Assembly: GCA_949825065.1 (NCBI GenBank)
Contig: OX463862.1
Location: 14,069,592 to 14,133,591, forward strand
Length of the DNA stretch: 64,000 nt
Direction: 5' to 3'
DNA from: Odontocerum albicorne
Taxonomy: Eukaryota; Arthropoda; Insecta; Trichoptera; Odontoceridae
Positions 32,785-43,637 of this stretch are shown one piece after another. The translations under genes and the position numbers were made by a program. Positions within the stretch are counted from its first letter, which is position 1. Every line of letters starts with the position of its first letter. The notes under the pieces are model-generated. The model was not told the DNA's origin. It did not search any database and worked only from the letters and a program-made list of their open reading frames with translations.

Positions 32785-33105
32785 TTATCCAAATATTACG
32801 AATTATAAATTATATCCGTGTGCCTGATTAGCTGAAACACTGGGAAATAAATTTATTACATGAAATATCTATATTTAAGATTTATAAATTATGTACACGT
32901 GAAAAATATGTATATATGAATTTTTAAATATTCACTTTTGCCTGATTACCTAAAATAATGGGAAAAATTCTATCTGAAAAATATCTAAATTTAAGATTTA
33001 TAAATTATATACGCGTGCCTAAAAACTTTTAAAAAATGTCTAAATGAGATATTTAAATTATACACGTGTGCCTGATTAGCGAAGGCACTGGGAAAGAAAT
33101 ATGTG
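32785..33105. repeat. Long-period imperfect tandem repeat
   Basis: Three diverged copies of a unit carrying gtgtgcctgattagc, actgggaaa, gaaatatcta-attta and agatttataaattat, period roughly 120-140 bp. Confidence 0.7.
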
Positions 33106-33252
33106 GCAATATCTTCCAACCAATCAGAAAGATGCTAAAGATGCCTTAAGTGAAAACCAGAATGAAATCCTTTTTAAAAAAATCTGGGTTCCAACGGGAA
33201 TCGAGGCCGCAGCCTTCGGGTTGCGAGACAAGCGTTTTACCAACTAGTTCAA
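33106..33252 (-). mobile_element. SINE-A
   Basis: atgtggcaatatcttccaac, aagatgctaaagatgcctta, ggttccaacgggaatcgagg and gttttaccaactag. It lacks the extreme 3' tail. Confidence 0.86.
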
Positions 33253-33391
33253 ACATTAAGCTCCATACCTATTTCAGTTATTCAAAGCCTGAAGGCTCAA
33301 TAATGGGTCACTGAAAACGGAAACGCTCTTTAATCACGAAAAAGGTTAAGCTGAAGACTACCTTAAAAAAATGAACAGTTTTCATAATTTG

Positions 33392-33605
33392 TATTGTATT
33401 TCACTTTCCTTTAGTAAAGTACGACCTAATGGATATATTGCCACGTGGCAATTTATTCCAACAAACCAAAAACGTGTTAAATAACCTTTAAATGAAAGTC
33501 AAAATTAAATTATTTAAAAAAAATCTAGCTAGTGACGGAAATCGAATCCGTAACCCCTGAGTTTGAAGACAGAGACAGTTTTACCAACTAGGCAACAGAG
33601 GTCGT
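33392..33605 (-). mobile_element. SINE-A
   Basis: Tail attgtatttcacttt, hairpin ttgccacgtggcaa (perfect stem), body, B box ggaaatcgaatccg, A-box end taccaactaggcaacagagg. Full length. Confidence 0.88.
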
Positions 33606-33644
33606 CCAATTCATAGTCCGTAATAAATACTTAACACTAATTTC

Positions 33645-33835
33645 TAACCCTAAGTACACAGTACACTCCACTTAAAGTGTAACTAATACATGTCGAAAGA
33701 TCTATTAAGTTTATTATCTTTGTAAGTTTTCTGCGGTTTTCTTACCAAAAATCTTTATCGGAATATAGGTAGAAGTGAGGAATCTAATGGCTGCAGCCAC
33801 CACTTTTATGCTGTTCCCCTAAATGTCGTAATTTG
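33645..33835 (+). repeat. Repeat family Z
   Basis: gtcgaaagatctattaagtt, ctgcggttttcttaccaaaa, aatctaatggctgcagccac, parallel to 9895-10070. Confidence 0.6.
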
Positions 33836-33839
33836 TAGT

Positions 33840-34485
33840 GAAAGTATTATTTAGTAAGGTACAACTTTAAATTGAGGTTATAAAAACATGTGATTTCCTT
33901 ATGTAAGGCAGCTACTTAAAATGCTATTTTTATCGGTAAAAATGAGTTAAGATTTTAGAGCAATAGAGTAAATTATGCAGGATACAGGCACCAAACAGCT
34001 AAAATAAAGGTATTCCAATTTAAAAAGTTGCCATAAATCTTTTGCATATAAATATTGAATGAGTCCGAACCTTGCACCCTGCAGACCATTAAAAAGCTCA
34101 TCAGTATCCATTGGCCTGGCTTGGGTGAGTGATGGCTTGTAAATAGAGTTAACGAGGTCAAGCCTTATTCCCTTCGGTCATCTTTCGAACCAGAGCAGGA
34201 AATGTCGAAGATTGAAGCTGTGGCTTTGAATAATTGTTACGGTGAAAAATGCTGATCATGAAAGGTTAATTCTGAAATGTTTTATTTAAATGGAGTTATT
34301 TTTTGTCCACGGTGATGTAAGGTTTTAAATAAATTAATTAACACTTAAAGGCACGATTAAAATCAAGACAACCTTTTGCAGTACCCAGGTTTTTTTTCAT
34401 AGATTATTATATTTTTGACAGGTTTAAAATTGCTATTTTTAAGTGAATAATAAAAATATTGCATTTAAACTAAGTTCACGGTGTT
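33840..34485. other. No recognised feature
   Basis: A+T-rich. Short open frames only, none with family resemblance. Confidence 0.4.
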
Positions 34486-34494
34486 TGGCCGGTA

Positions 34495-35030
34495 GGATCA
34501 CGCAGGAGCACGTCTTACATTGAACGGTGCTGATATAGAGAGAGTGAAAAAAATTAAATACCTCGGAAGTATCCTAGTGGAAGACTTCGACCCAGAAACC
34601 GAAGTCAAATGCAGAATTGAATCATCTCGTACGGCTTTTAATAAAATGAGAAGCGTATTCTGCGATGATAATCTAAACTTGAAACTTCGACAACGGTTAG
34701 TCAAATGCTACGTTTGGTCAGTGTTATTGCATGGAGTGGAATCATGGACCCTCAAAGTTAGTAGTATGAACCGACTGAAAGCATTCGAAATGTGGATGCA
34801 TCTGATAATGCTACGGATACCCTGGACGGATATGGTCAGCAACACAAGGGTTCTTCAAAGAGCCAAAGCTGATAGAGAGTTGCTGACTAATATTAAAATC
34901 CGAAAGGTGTCCTACTTGGGTCATGTACTTAGAGGAGCATAGTACAAATTACAAAGATGTCTACTCTCAAGTGATATTCAACGTTGGGGGGACCTGACAT
35001 GACACTGGGAAGAAGAAGAAGAACAGCCAT
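34495..35030 (+). mobile_element. RTE-K LINE, truncated
   Basis: Carries the coding relic at 34520-34942, an internal deletion after GHVLRGA, then the 3' block atgtctactctcaagtgata, cgttggggggacctgacatg, acactgggaagaagaagaag. The (GAA)n tail also ends the copies at 35540 and 42163. Confidence 0.85.
34520..34942 (+). pseudogene. RTE-K endonuclease-RT C-terminal region
   Basis: 140 open residues: ERVKKIKYLGSILVEDFDPE, RIESSRTAFNKMRSV, LRQRLVKCYVWSVLLHG then VESWTLKV, MNRLKAFEMWMHLIMLRIPW and KIRKVSYLGHVLRG. These are the standard ordered blocks downstream of the RT catalytic core in insect RTE-like LINEs (relatives: YVWSVLLYGAETWTLK). The first Met is internal to the original ORF. Endonuclease and YADD core are absent, so it is a dead fragment, though open and relatively young. 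Confidence 0.9.
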
Positions 35031-35034
35031 ATTA

Positions 35035-35248
35035 TTATTGAGTTATATTCATTGAATTGATGATCTTTATTTTTGGTCAACGTTCGTTTTCTCAAGCTTT
35101 ATTTCAATTAGATCCGTCTTTGTCTGTCTAAAACTGTTAAATAAATACATGATGGCGAGTGCAGCTTTAGAGGACACTTGAAGACAACCATTTTTGATAA
35201 ATCTCACTAAAATCAATGATTGTATACGAACACTACATACATATATTA
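35035..35248. other. Spacer between RTE-K copies
   Basis: No feature is seen. The sequence separates two RTE-K ends in the same orientation. Confidence 0.4.
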
Positions 35249-35249
35249 T

Positions 35250-35541
35250 GATAGAGTTGCTGACTAATATTATTAAAATCCGAAAGGTGTCCTACTTGGG
35301 TCATGTACTTAGAGAAGCAAAGTACAAATTACTGCACCTGATTATCCAAGGCAAAAAAAAGGCTGAAGAGGTGTTGGCAGTAGGCAAATCTCCTGGCTCC
35401 GCAATATATGTGATTGGACTGGCATAAGGGGAGATGGATATCTTTATTGGGCTGCCGGGGACAAAGATGTCTACTCTCAGGTGATATTCAACGTTGGGGG
35501 GGGGGGGGGGGGGGCTGATATGACACTGGGAAGAAGAAGAT
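35250..35541 (+). pseudogene. RTE-K LINE 3' end, second copy
   Basis: Begins at ELLTNIIKIRKVSYLGH, then VLREAKYKLLHLIIQGK, and continues to ggctgccggggacaaagatg and the (GAA)n tail. Retains the part deleted in the copy at 34495. The codon frame shifts at cctggctccgcaatata. Confidence 0.86.
35496..35514. repeat. Poly(G) run
   Basis: Nineteen G residues, at a site that has five to eight in sister copies (cgttgggg...). Slippage or assembly error at a homopolymer. Confidence 0.95.
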
Positions 35542-35574
35542 GTGTTTAAAATATCAGTATGATAATTCTACCAA

Positions 35575-36034
35575 CATTATCTTTTGTGTAGAACTACATC
35601 ACGCTTCTTACAAAAGCACCGGATCTCTCCTATCTTCTTGTGCTTAGCACATACTTTGAAAGTTCTACAAGGTTTTTATTTTTTATCAGTTGGTATCAAC
35701 ACTTGTTTAGACTATACTCTTTGATAACCTGTTTGGAAGATCCTGTAAATTCCTTAATCTATTTGTATTCTGATTAAGATGTCAAAATCTTCAAGGCCTG
35801 ACACTTCACTACACACTGATGATATGAAGTTAGAATCTCCATCATAAATCGATTCTTGCATATTTACATTATCTTAGGAATTATCTATTTAAGACTATAA
35901 AGATTGAATTGTTTACAAAAATATTTGTTAGATGACCTTTCTTGGTAAAGGTATCATTCACGTGAAAACACGGGACCAAGGCTCAACACAAATTTAGTTT
36001 ACGACGTTAACACACGGGATTGGGATAAAACGTG
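35575..36034 (-). mobile_element. Deleted piggyBac element
   Basis: The right end gggattgggataaaacgtg abuts TTAA (36035-36038). Read inward this is CACGTTTTATCCCAATCCCG, collinear with the end at 54085-54181. The left part holds the transposase cysteine-rich C-terminus (see next entry). The catalytic core is missing. The left TIR is not clearly visible. Confidence 0.7.
35583..35690 (-). pseudogene. piggyBac cysteine-rich domain relic
   Basis: Reverse strand: PCRTFKVCAKHKKIGEIRC then FCKKRDVVLH. Aligned with CRTCKVCVKHHKRSETRYMC at 53140, two zinc-ligand cysteines are replaced (CRTF, KKR). Decayed copy of the piggyBac C-terminal zinc domain. Confidence 0.75.
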
Positions 36035-36035
36035 T

Positions 36036-37180
36036 TAATAAATAAGGCATATGATCGTGTGATAAGGAGCAAGTTCTAAAAAAATATTGAATGAATATGG
36101 TGTTGAATGTAAATTATACTCAAGAAATTATAGTATGGCCTCTGTGACGTTTGAAATGTCATGTCTCAAAGGGATGGGGTAAAATTGTTTTTTTTACAAA
36201 TCGAACCGTTTTTTTATAAACCGAAAAATTGTTTTTCTCTAAACTGACGTTAATTCCTAACTTTCATTATACTGACTTTCTAATGTATTGTATGATTTGT
36301 ACATATCTTTAAATAGGCCACGATCCACTATGAATGAATACTAATTACGAACATTTAATTTTATGTACTCTTATAAACAAATCGAAAATCCAATTGTCGT
36401 ATAACCCATCCCTAGCCAATGCAGACTAACGTAGTGACTTTTGACGAACATCGCCAAATATTATTTGATTTTAACAAACTGCCACATTTTTGCTAATTTG
36501 TAACAAGATGTATTAATTTGTCATTATTGTTAGTTTTAAATGTATTTACCTAAATAACTTGCTATTTATTAAATCCGAGACTTATATTGAAGTTGATAAA
36601 ATAATTAAAATTACTGAACGTCGTTACAAAGTTGTATTGGGGCAAATTTGTGAAACGTCACAGGGACCATGCTACATTTTCTTTAGTATATTATGTGGTA
36701 TTGCGTCACCATATGTCGAAAATAGGGCATATATTAGAGTGAACGGTGCCTTGACTGAGTGGTTCAATATTACAAAAAAGGGTAAAGCAAGAATGTGTTA
36801 TGTCTCAATGGTTGTTTAATATTTACATAGATTAATGTGTGAAGAAATACAAACGTCGAATAGGAATATATGCAGATTGATGTATACTGTTGGCATTTTA
36901 GTGTTAGCGAAGAATGAGGATGAATTGCAGAGTTTGATTGTATGAGAGATGCGAAGAGAACGATCTGAATATGCATTTTGCGTAATTTAAAGTTATGGTG
37001 AAAGAAAAATGTGAAAAGGATAAGTCAATGTGACATATGGATGAATAACGAAGAATTAGATTAAATTAAGAAATTTGGCTATTTAGGTAGTGTTTTCTCA
37101 GAGGACGGAAGATCTATGAGAGATATCAAATGGCGTTCGTACTTCTCTCCCATTAGGGAGAGAGTTTACTTCTTTCTTTA
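36036..37180 (+). pseudogene. LINE-R reverse transcriptase core, split by MITE-T
   Basis: NKAYDRVIRSKF (RT motif A region, AYDRV) precedes the MITE at 36115. After it come RAYIRVNGALTEWFNI, a degraded GxRQGC block (KKGKARMCYVS), and MYTVGILVLAKNEDELQSL where active relatives have a YADD-type motif. FKVMVKEK and a YLGS-like block (WLFR-CFL) follow. The catalytic aspartates of motif C are gone, and stops are frequent. Confidence 0.8.
36115..36690 (+). mobile_element. MITE-T, full length
   Basis: Left tatactcaagaaattatagt, right gctacattttctttagtata; 576 bp. It splits an RT reading frame, giving an independent proof of insertion. An open frame at 36559-36819 is a chance read across the MITE edge. 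Confidence 0.92.
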
Positions 37181-37725
37181 GAATGATAGCGTACACTCTC
37201 GGCGGAAAAAGAAACCTCTACATAATATCTTGAAAACCTTCGCATATCGCACTAAAAGACTTCTTCAATAATAACAACATCCATAGAGGAGATATAGACG
37301 ACAACTCTACAAAAATCAACCACCCAAAACGAAAAAAGGATCTTTAAAGCTTCAATGAAAACACCAACTCGTTCCACGGATAGACACCCCGCCATTCTTT
37401 GAATACTTATTTGTCTGCTATATTAAAAAATTAGCAATATCATATTTTTAAGGATATTCAAATAAGGAGTACCTATAAACAAGCATTTTCAAGTTGTCTC
37501 ACAAGAGAACTTTTTCTTTATTAAAAAAAATCTCTCCATTTAAACGGCACATTAAAATGTGAAATTGACTGTCAAAAATAGCAGATATATTGTTTTAATT
37601 TAGTGAGGAACCCATCATAAAAAAAAAACGTTACAAAAAAGTGATTAAAATACGGACAATACTGGCCTACAGAAGCGGGCCTAGGTATTAGGGCACCAAT
37701 GAAAAATATACGAGTTTAAGCAATG
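37181..37725. other. No recognised feature
   Basis: A+T-rich sequence. TACGAGTT, a near match to the octamer, is at 37709. Confidence 0.4.
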
Positions 37726-37727
37726 AA

Positions 37728-37850
37728 AGAACAAGTTGAGGAATTCTGTTTTTAAGTAGTATTTTTTCAGATATTGGAAGAGTTGCGAGATATATAGAAT
37801 GGCGTGTAGCGATAGGAAACAAAATCTAGCATTGGTCAATTTCGAATAAA
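37728..37850 (+). pseudogene. LINE-R YLGS-block fragment
   Basis: gaacaagttgaggaattctg, gatattggaagagttgcgag and ggcgtgtagcgataggaaac match 31545-31640 and 52650-52745. Only about 120 bp. Confidence 0.65.
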
Positions 37851-37886
37851 ATATTATAAAAAATAAAGTCCTTTCTTACTTGATAA

Positions 37887-38065
37887 GACGTGTGGCGTAT
37901 TTGGTAAAACGGTTGGTATCAAGTTTTGGGTTCGATTAGCGATGGTACCCAAAAAAAAACGGCTTCCCATTCTTGTAATAATACTCGCATGTATCAAATA
38001 CGTGTGAGTGTTGTTTTCTCTATGTTACCAATTCTGATGCATTGATGGGCAAAATACGAAAGGAA
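37887..38065 (+). mobile_element. SINE-B
   Basis: gacgtgtggcgtatttggta (A box), ttttgggttcgattagcgat (B box), cccaaaaaaaaacggcttcc, aataatactcgcatg, gtgtgagtgttgttttctc. Collinear with 5560-5690. Confidence 0.75.
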
Positions 38066-38242
38066 AAGTGGTTTAAAATGTTTAAGTAGATACTTAATTA
38101 ATTCAAACTGGAAATATTTCTTTAGATACGCTTTTTGTATTTTCACCATCTCAAAATAAATACAAGCATTTTGTTTTTGATTTGAATTAAATCGCACTCA
38201 ATAACAGAGATACCGATGATATATGGTTTTCAAATAAGTTAA

Positions 38243-38857
38243 CCTTTCACTTCCTGTGCTAAAAAATCCGCGCGTTCCGGTGCTGTGTAATCAATACACA
38301 TCAATACATATGTAAAAATGAGCGATTTAAAATCGGAAAAATAAAAATATTCGTGCCAATCGCTTAAATTAATAAAATTTGAAGTCAAAAGTGATAAAAA
38401 TTGAAATTTAATTGCTGAAAACATGAAAAAAAAAAAAACATCGGCCGACGTTCACAAAACGGGTGAAGTGACCCCCTCAAACGAAAGCCCGCGAGCTACT
38501 GAAGCGAGCGAACTGAGATTCTATTTCTTGCGTTCCCATATACCGAAGTAGAGTGAGAGTGAGACGTGAATAGCGTCGCTTCCTCACCCATAGCGGTTAT
38601 TTAGAATGAATATGGCTACGTCACACACGGCACACGTTTGATTGTATTGGTGAATTTATTCCCGATTTTCACAAAATATCTCTGATGTAGCCGATAAGTG
38701 TTAATTATTATTAATATTATTTTTTTCATTCAATACGTAAATGTATTACGGAGGAATGCCTAAAATCTGAACCCAATATTTAACATATTATATTTAGAGA
38801 GATATTAAAGTTTTTAGAAGCAATGTGTACTAGTTACATATCACAGGGAAGGAAGGG
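38243..38857. mobile_element. PB-M piggyBac-type MITE
   Basis: 615 bp bounded by TTAA on both sides (38239-38242, 38858-38861). Ends CCTTTCACTTCCTGTGCTA and, inward from the right, CCCTTCCTTCCCTGTGATA. A homologous copy is at 56198-57320. TTAA flanks and a CCC(T)-rich TIR are the piggyBac hallmark. No ORF. Confidence 0.88.
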
Positions 38858-38869
38858 TTAATATCGTTC

Positions 38870-40440
38870 TATTTTTACGCACTATAAAATGAGCATCCCA
38901 GGCGATGGCGCGTTTGATACTTTCTTTTGAATACGGTTCTGTTGTATATTATAAAAAAATGAAGGAGAAAAAAACGTTCTACGACCGAAGCACGTAACTA
39001 AGTCAGTCAATCATTGGTCCATTCACATCTCCGCTCATTCATATGTTAAATAATTAAAAAATCAAATCTCAACACACAGAGGTTTAGAATAAGACAATTA
39101 AAAGTTAACCGAAAAGTTGAACCAGTCAACTGATGATAAACTTTAACGGAAAGAATTAAATTTGAAAAAAAAAGAACACAGACAATATTTATTACATTAA
39201 AATGAATTTTTCATATTTGGTAATTATTTAATTTTGTTTTAAGTATTTTTTTTATTTTTATGGCAATATAATTAAAAGTTACTTTAATTTTTTTTTATTA
39301 AGTTTTATTTATTTAACTAAGAAATAGTTGGCTTCCTCCGTTAATTGGTTAAAACAGATACTAAAAATATATTTTATCTATATTTAATGACGAAAAGTAT
39401 TTTTCTCTATTGATTTCTATTCTTGGTTTTTACCAACTTTTTTTTATGACATTGCAAATATTTTGTTTAAATGTTTTTTTATTTGATTTTGAATGCTCTG
39501 AGTATGTTGAAGTTTTCTTTTTAATGCTCTAAGTATGTTTAAGTTTTCTTTTTAATGCTCTAAGTATGTTTAAGTTTTCTTTTTAATGCTCTAAGTATCT
39601 TTAAGTATTCTTTTTAAAAATAGCGTTGTAACCTCTCATCTGCGTCGTAAATTTTATCTGGTAAATTGGAAGAAATAGTTTGATGGAAATATAGATAAAC
39701 TCGCCATTTGTATATTTTAAAATTAATTGTTTAAATAAATAATTAATATAAAGATAAATAGTAAATTTCAATAAGATTTTAAAATATTATATGAATGCAG
39801 AGTGTGAAAATTTCAGGTGTATAATTTGTATTAAGTAAAAATATATAAAACTTGATACAGGTCTTGCCTAGTAATGTGGTAAACTATATCCACAAAACAA
39901 AGGATGTTTATCTACAAAACAAAGGATGTTTATGATTGTTATATACTTGTATTCAACAATTTGTCTTTACGTTAAAAACTATGTAAATTTATGGATGTAT
40001 TGCGGATAGTAACATAAAAAAAACTTTATAAAGGAGTAAATATTTCCAGTGCTTTTCAAACACCTGTTCAACGCCTGTAGAGACATATTTGCATATTTAC
40101 TTATCAATTAACATTGAATAAATAAATAAATTATGGAATGCGGCATTCCACAAAACTCTTCGCAATTAAAATTCCAAAATTACACCTAGATTCGATGAAT
40201 GTTATTCTTATTCCAGTGTTCCTAAAACTTAAGAAAAAAATCTTAAAAATAATATCATGACTTTAAAATATGTTATTCATTTGTTTAATTTTTATTTTCT
40301 ATCCACGAATACTAAAATAATACTCATTCGATTTTCTTTGTTACTTAGATTCTTATATTTAGCATCGTTATTTTTTCATTTACAATACAACTGACAAGAG
40401 TGATATATTTGATGGTATCTTTAAAAACTGAAGTTAAAAA
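38870..40440. other. Long AT-rich stretch
   Basis: Apart from the 31-bp array at 39492-39617 and a twice-repeated acaaaacaaaggatgttta at 39893-39931, I see no gene or known element. Confidence 0.45.
39492..39617. repeat. 31-bp tandem repeat, four copies
   Basis: Unit close to ATGCTCTAAGTATGTTTAAG plus TTTTCTTTTTA. Confidence 0.92.
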
Positions 40441-40535
40441 ATGGCTGTGCTATTCGAGGGGAACAATAGCGCAGTGCGGGTTTTAAACCGGTGCTTTTTT
40501 ATATAAAAGTCCAGCGCGTTAACCATGCGATCATT
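40441..40535 (-). mobile_element. SINE-C, tRNA-derived
   Basis: The reverse strand reads gcatggttaacgcgctggac (A-box region) and ggtttaaaacccgcactgcg (degraded B box). A second copy at 51055-51112 has an intact cggttcgaaccccgcgctg. It is not a functional tRNA because the acceptor and anticodon stems do not pair. Confidence 0.6.
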
Positions 40536-41750
40536 TAATAAAAACTAAATATTATTTATATTTGAATATTTTTCATATTCTTCAAACGAAAATTTTTATA
40601 TTCAGAAAATGAATCCTACAAAGGGCACAAAGCATTCATCAGAATTGATTTCTTTAAAAATAAAACATGTTGAGAACAAGTGTTCAATGAGAATTATAAA
40701 ACACCAATCTTAAACCATTTCTCATCGCAAAGGCAATATTTATTATTTGTTCCTCAGCAATTTGTACGTAACTTGGTGGAATTCCAATTTGAACAAGTTG
40801 ATGTTTTATTAGTCGATTTTTATTTATTCCCACCGAAGAGTTTCAAAATTTCACTACAAATTGCAGGCTCCTTTTGTTTTATACAAAAACATTAATTAAT
40901 ACCCTTCAAGAAAAGAATGCGGATACTTCGGCTATTACATGTGTGTGACTGTTCGATGTTCGCAATGTTTTAAATCAGGTCATATTTTTATGAAAGCTTA
41001 CAATTACGCGACCAAATGATATCAGATACATAATTACATACGTGTGAAAGTTGAGAGCTAGAAAATTGATTTAAGTCTTGCTATTTCTTAACTGTCGGAT
41101 ATTAAACATTAATTTTATAGTAACAGGTGTTTAATCTTTCTAGAACTGTCAGTTAAAAAATAACCAGTTGTAACTTTGCAATAAAATTGTTCAAAAAATA
41201 TTTAATTTAATTTAATTAAAATTTTCATATTTCTCATTTTATTCTTATGTTATTATCATCTCTTGGTTTTGCTAAACAACTGTTCTGCTAAACAATACAG
41301 CTATATTTGGAAAAAGTATCACACATAAATATAAATATTAATCAATAATCTTTGAAATAGTTTTAAAAGTTAGTTACGATAAGAAAAATCATAATTTATA
41401 TAGCACTAAAGCCACTTTGATCATACGCTAATAAAATCAAAGAATTGCGTTGATTTATTTAATTAAAAATACAAAAATTATTATGTTTATATATTTAAGT
41501 TATGTAAAATGTTACCATATGATAAAAATACAATATTTAATAATACAATATAAAAAAAAATATTGGTGCAGGCCATGGCATCTCGAATAGATCGACATAA
41601 TTACTTATAAAGGTTTCTAGAATGAAAGATGTGTATGGTGGCTAGAATTTGTTTATAAAACTTCTATTGGTTGAATAATTATATGAGACACTATTAAACG
41701 TGTGATAATCTGTAAAAACTTTCTATTTGATTATATTAGATTTGTAATTT
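40536..41750. other. No recognised gene
   Basis: The open frame 40680-40895 (+) has a somewhat protein-like stretch (PQQFVRNLVEFQFEQVDVLL) but no recognised family, and A+T-rich flanks. I do not call it a gene. Confidence 0.35.
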
Positions 41751-41751
41751 G

Positions 41752-41849
41752 TTTTTATTAAACACTGTTTGTTCCACTTTTTGTAACGGTATAACCCTAC
41801 CGGTTTCAAGGCTTTCACCTCATCATCAGGGGAGCACAACAATACTCCT
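41752..41849 (+). mobile_element. FB left arm, joined to RTE-K
   Basis: taatttgtttttattaaaca, ccctaccggtttcaaggctt, catcatcaggggagcacaac. It then switches to RTE-K sequence, with the right arm missing. Confidence 0.8.
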
Positions 41850-42163
41850 GGACGGATATGGTCAGCAACACAAGGGTTCTTCAAAGAGCCAAAGTTGATA
41901 GAGAGTTGCTGAGTAATATTAAAATCTGAAAGGTGTCCTACTTGGGTCATGTACTTAGAGGAACAAATGCACCTGATCATCCAAGGCGAAATAGAAGGCT
42001 GAAGAGGTGTTAGCAGGACGCAAATCTCCTGGCTCCGCAATATAAGTGATTGGACTGGCATAAGGGGCGTTGGAGATCTTTATCGGGCTGCCGGGGACAA
42101 AGATGTATACTCTCAGATGATATTCAACGTTGGGGAGACCTGACATGACACTGGGAAGAAGAA
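41850..42163 (+). pseudogene. RTE-K LINE 3' end, third copy
   Basis: ctcctggacggatatggtca, then ELLSNIKI-stop, VSYLGHVLRG region, HLIIQGEIEG, and gggctgccggggacaaagat to tgggaagaagaagatg. Breaks off upstream at PWTDMVSN. The shadow frame on the minus strand is not a gene. Confidence 0.86.
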
Positions 42164-42164
42164 G

Positions 42165-42440
42165 ATGTAGATAGCTGGCTTCTTGCTACAAAAAAATTTC
42201 TTCACCGACCACAGTACATATTGGATACATAAAGCAGTTTTAATCCATGACAGATTTAAAATAAATATATTTGTTTGAATTTATTGCTTGAACAAATAAT
42301 TAATTTCTATCAATATTGATAGAATTAGAGAAAATAAATTCGTTCAAGGATAAGGAAGGGAATCAAAGGAAAATTAGGACGAAAGAGCCTTCTGTGTGAT
42401 GTAATATTTTTCAAATTTTCTCTTAAACGTAAATAAGGAT
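42165..42440. other. No recognised feature
   Basis: A+T-rich spacer. Confidence 0.4.
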
Positions 42441-42442
42441 AC

Positions 42443-42634
42443 GACCTCCGTGGCCTGGTGGTAAGACACTTGTCTGTCGATCCGGAGGTTGCGGGTTCGA
42501 TCCCCGCTGGAACCCAGATTTTTTTAAATAGGATTCCAGTCTGGTTAACATTTAGGGTCTATAAAAACATCTTTCTGGTTGGGTGGAAGAGATTTCCACA
42601 TGGCAATAAACTCGCCAGGTTAAAAAAAAAAAAA
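42443..42634 (+). mobile_element. SINE-A2, nearly intact
   Basis: gacctccgtggcctggtggt (A box), gaggttgcgggttcgatccc (B box), ttttttaaataggattccag, tataaaaacatctttctggt, ggaagagatttccacatggc, aataaactcgccaggtt, then A(13). This subfamily has a CTGGTGG head and ends in poly(A) after the hairpin. The best-preserved Pol III promoter boxes in the window. Confidence 0.93.
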
Positions 42635-42639
42635 GGATG

Positions 42640-43180
42640 GTACACATCTGATAAATCTTGGAAGTTCATTCCACAGTCACACCGAGTGAATCACAAGTTA
42701 CTCGGACATTTCTTTGTATTTTGAGATTTAATTTTTGTATAAAAAATGTAATATATTGTTTGAAGTAGAAATATCAATTTGCAAAAAAAAGTTTTTTGAG
42801 GAAATAGAGCAAATTATTTGTTTTAAAATCTGTATAAAACTTATAAGAATAATAAGCCATTAAAAATATTTGAAATACTTTTAAATTTACATGAAATATA
42901 AATAAAGCTCGAAACTTCTTAGATTTTGATATATTTTTTCGACTTATTAAAACTTTACCAAAGACTACATACATATTCTGGCATTCCTTTATGAAACAAT
43001 TCTCGACGATGATCCTTTGTTGCGCTTCAAACCAGTAATTTTAAGATTTACAAACACAGTAGCAAGGAATCAATTAAATCTGTGATATTCAAACTGTAAC
43101 TAACTTTTATATCTCTTGATAAAATAGTTTTAAAACATATCCATTGATTGATTTATTATTTTATTGTATTGATTATGCTT
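42640..43180. other. No recognised feature
   Basis: A+T-rich, no repeat match. Confidence 0.4.
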
Positions 43181-43182
43181 AC

Positions 43183-43301
43183 TACGAACCAGAAATGTGT
43201 TAACGAAACCTGAAGGGATAACAAACGGGTACTAACGGGAATCGAACCCATAAACTCTGGATCGGATGATAGGTGTTTTACCAACTAGGTCACAACGGTC
43301 A
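43183..43301 (-). mobile_element. SINE-A, 3'-truncated
   Basis: tactacgaaccagaaatgtg, cgggaatcgaacccataaac (B box) and taccaactaggtcacaacgg. Confidence 0.82.
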
Positions 43302-43390
43302 CATTGATACATGAATAAACTTCTATTATGTTCTGTATTTGAAATGTAAATAAAATATTCTTTGTAATAAATAAAAAGAAACTTTTTTTT

Positions 43391-43570
43391 TAACCTGGCG
43401 AGTTTATTGCCATATGGCAATCTCTTCCAACCAACCAGAAAGATGTTTTTATAGGCCCTAAGTGTGAACCAGACTGGAAACCTATTTAAATATCTGGGTT
43501 CCAGTGGGGATAGAACCCGCAACTTCCGGATCGTCAGATAAGTGTCTTACCACCAGGCCACGGAGGTCGT
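43391..43570 (-). mobile_element. SINE-A2
   Basis: Reverse: poly(T), taacctggcgagtttattgc, ttgccatatggcaa (perfect hairpin), ataggccctaagtgtgaacc, ggatagaacccgcaacttcc, taccaccaggccacggaggt. Collinear with 42443-42634. Confidence 0.93.
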
Positions 43571-43637
43571 CTTTATGTAGGCGTTGAAGATGCTTGAGTC
43601 ACGTGTTGAAGGTGCCATCTGATAGCTACCAAGAAAT

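Noticed and set aside
30125..33605. Operon-like series of genes
   Set aside because: All apparent frames are fragments of LINEs or repeats; no ribosome-binding sites or co-oriented genes.
36559..36819. 86-residue ORF
   Set aside because: Fusion of MITE-T sequence with LINE-R sequence across the insertion boundary.
42443..42515. Functional tRNA gene
   Set aside because: A and B boxes are good but the acceptor stem does not pair properly and the sequence continues as a multi-copy SINE.
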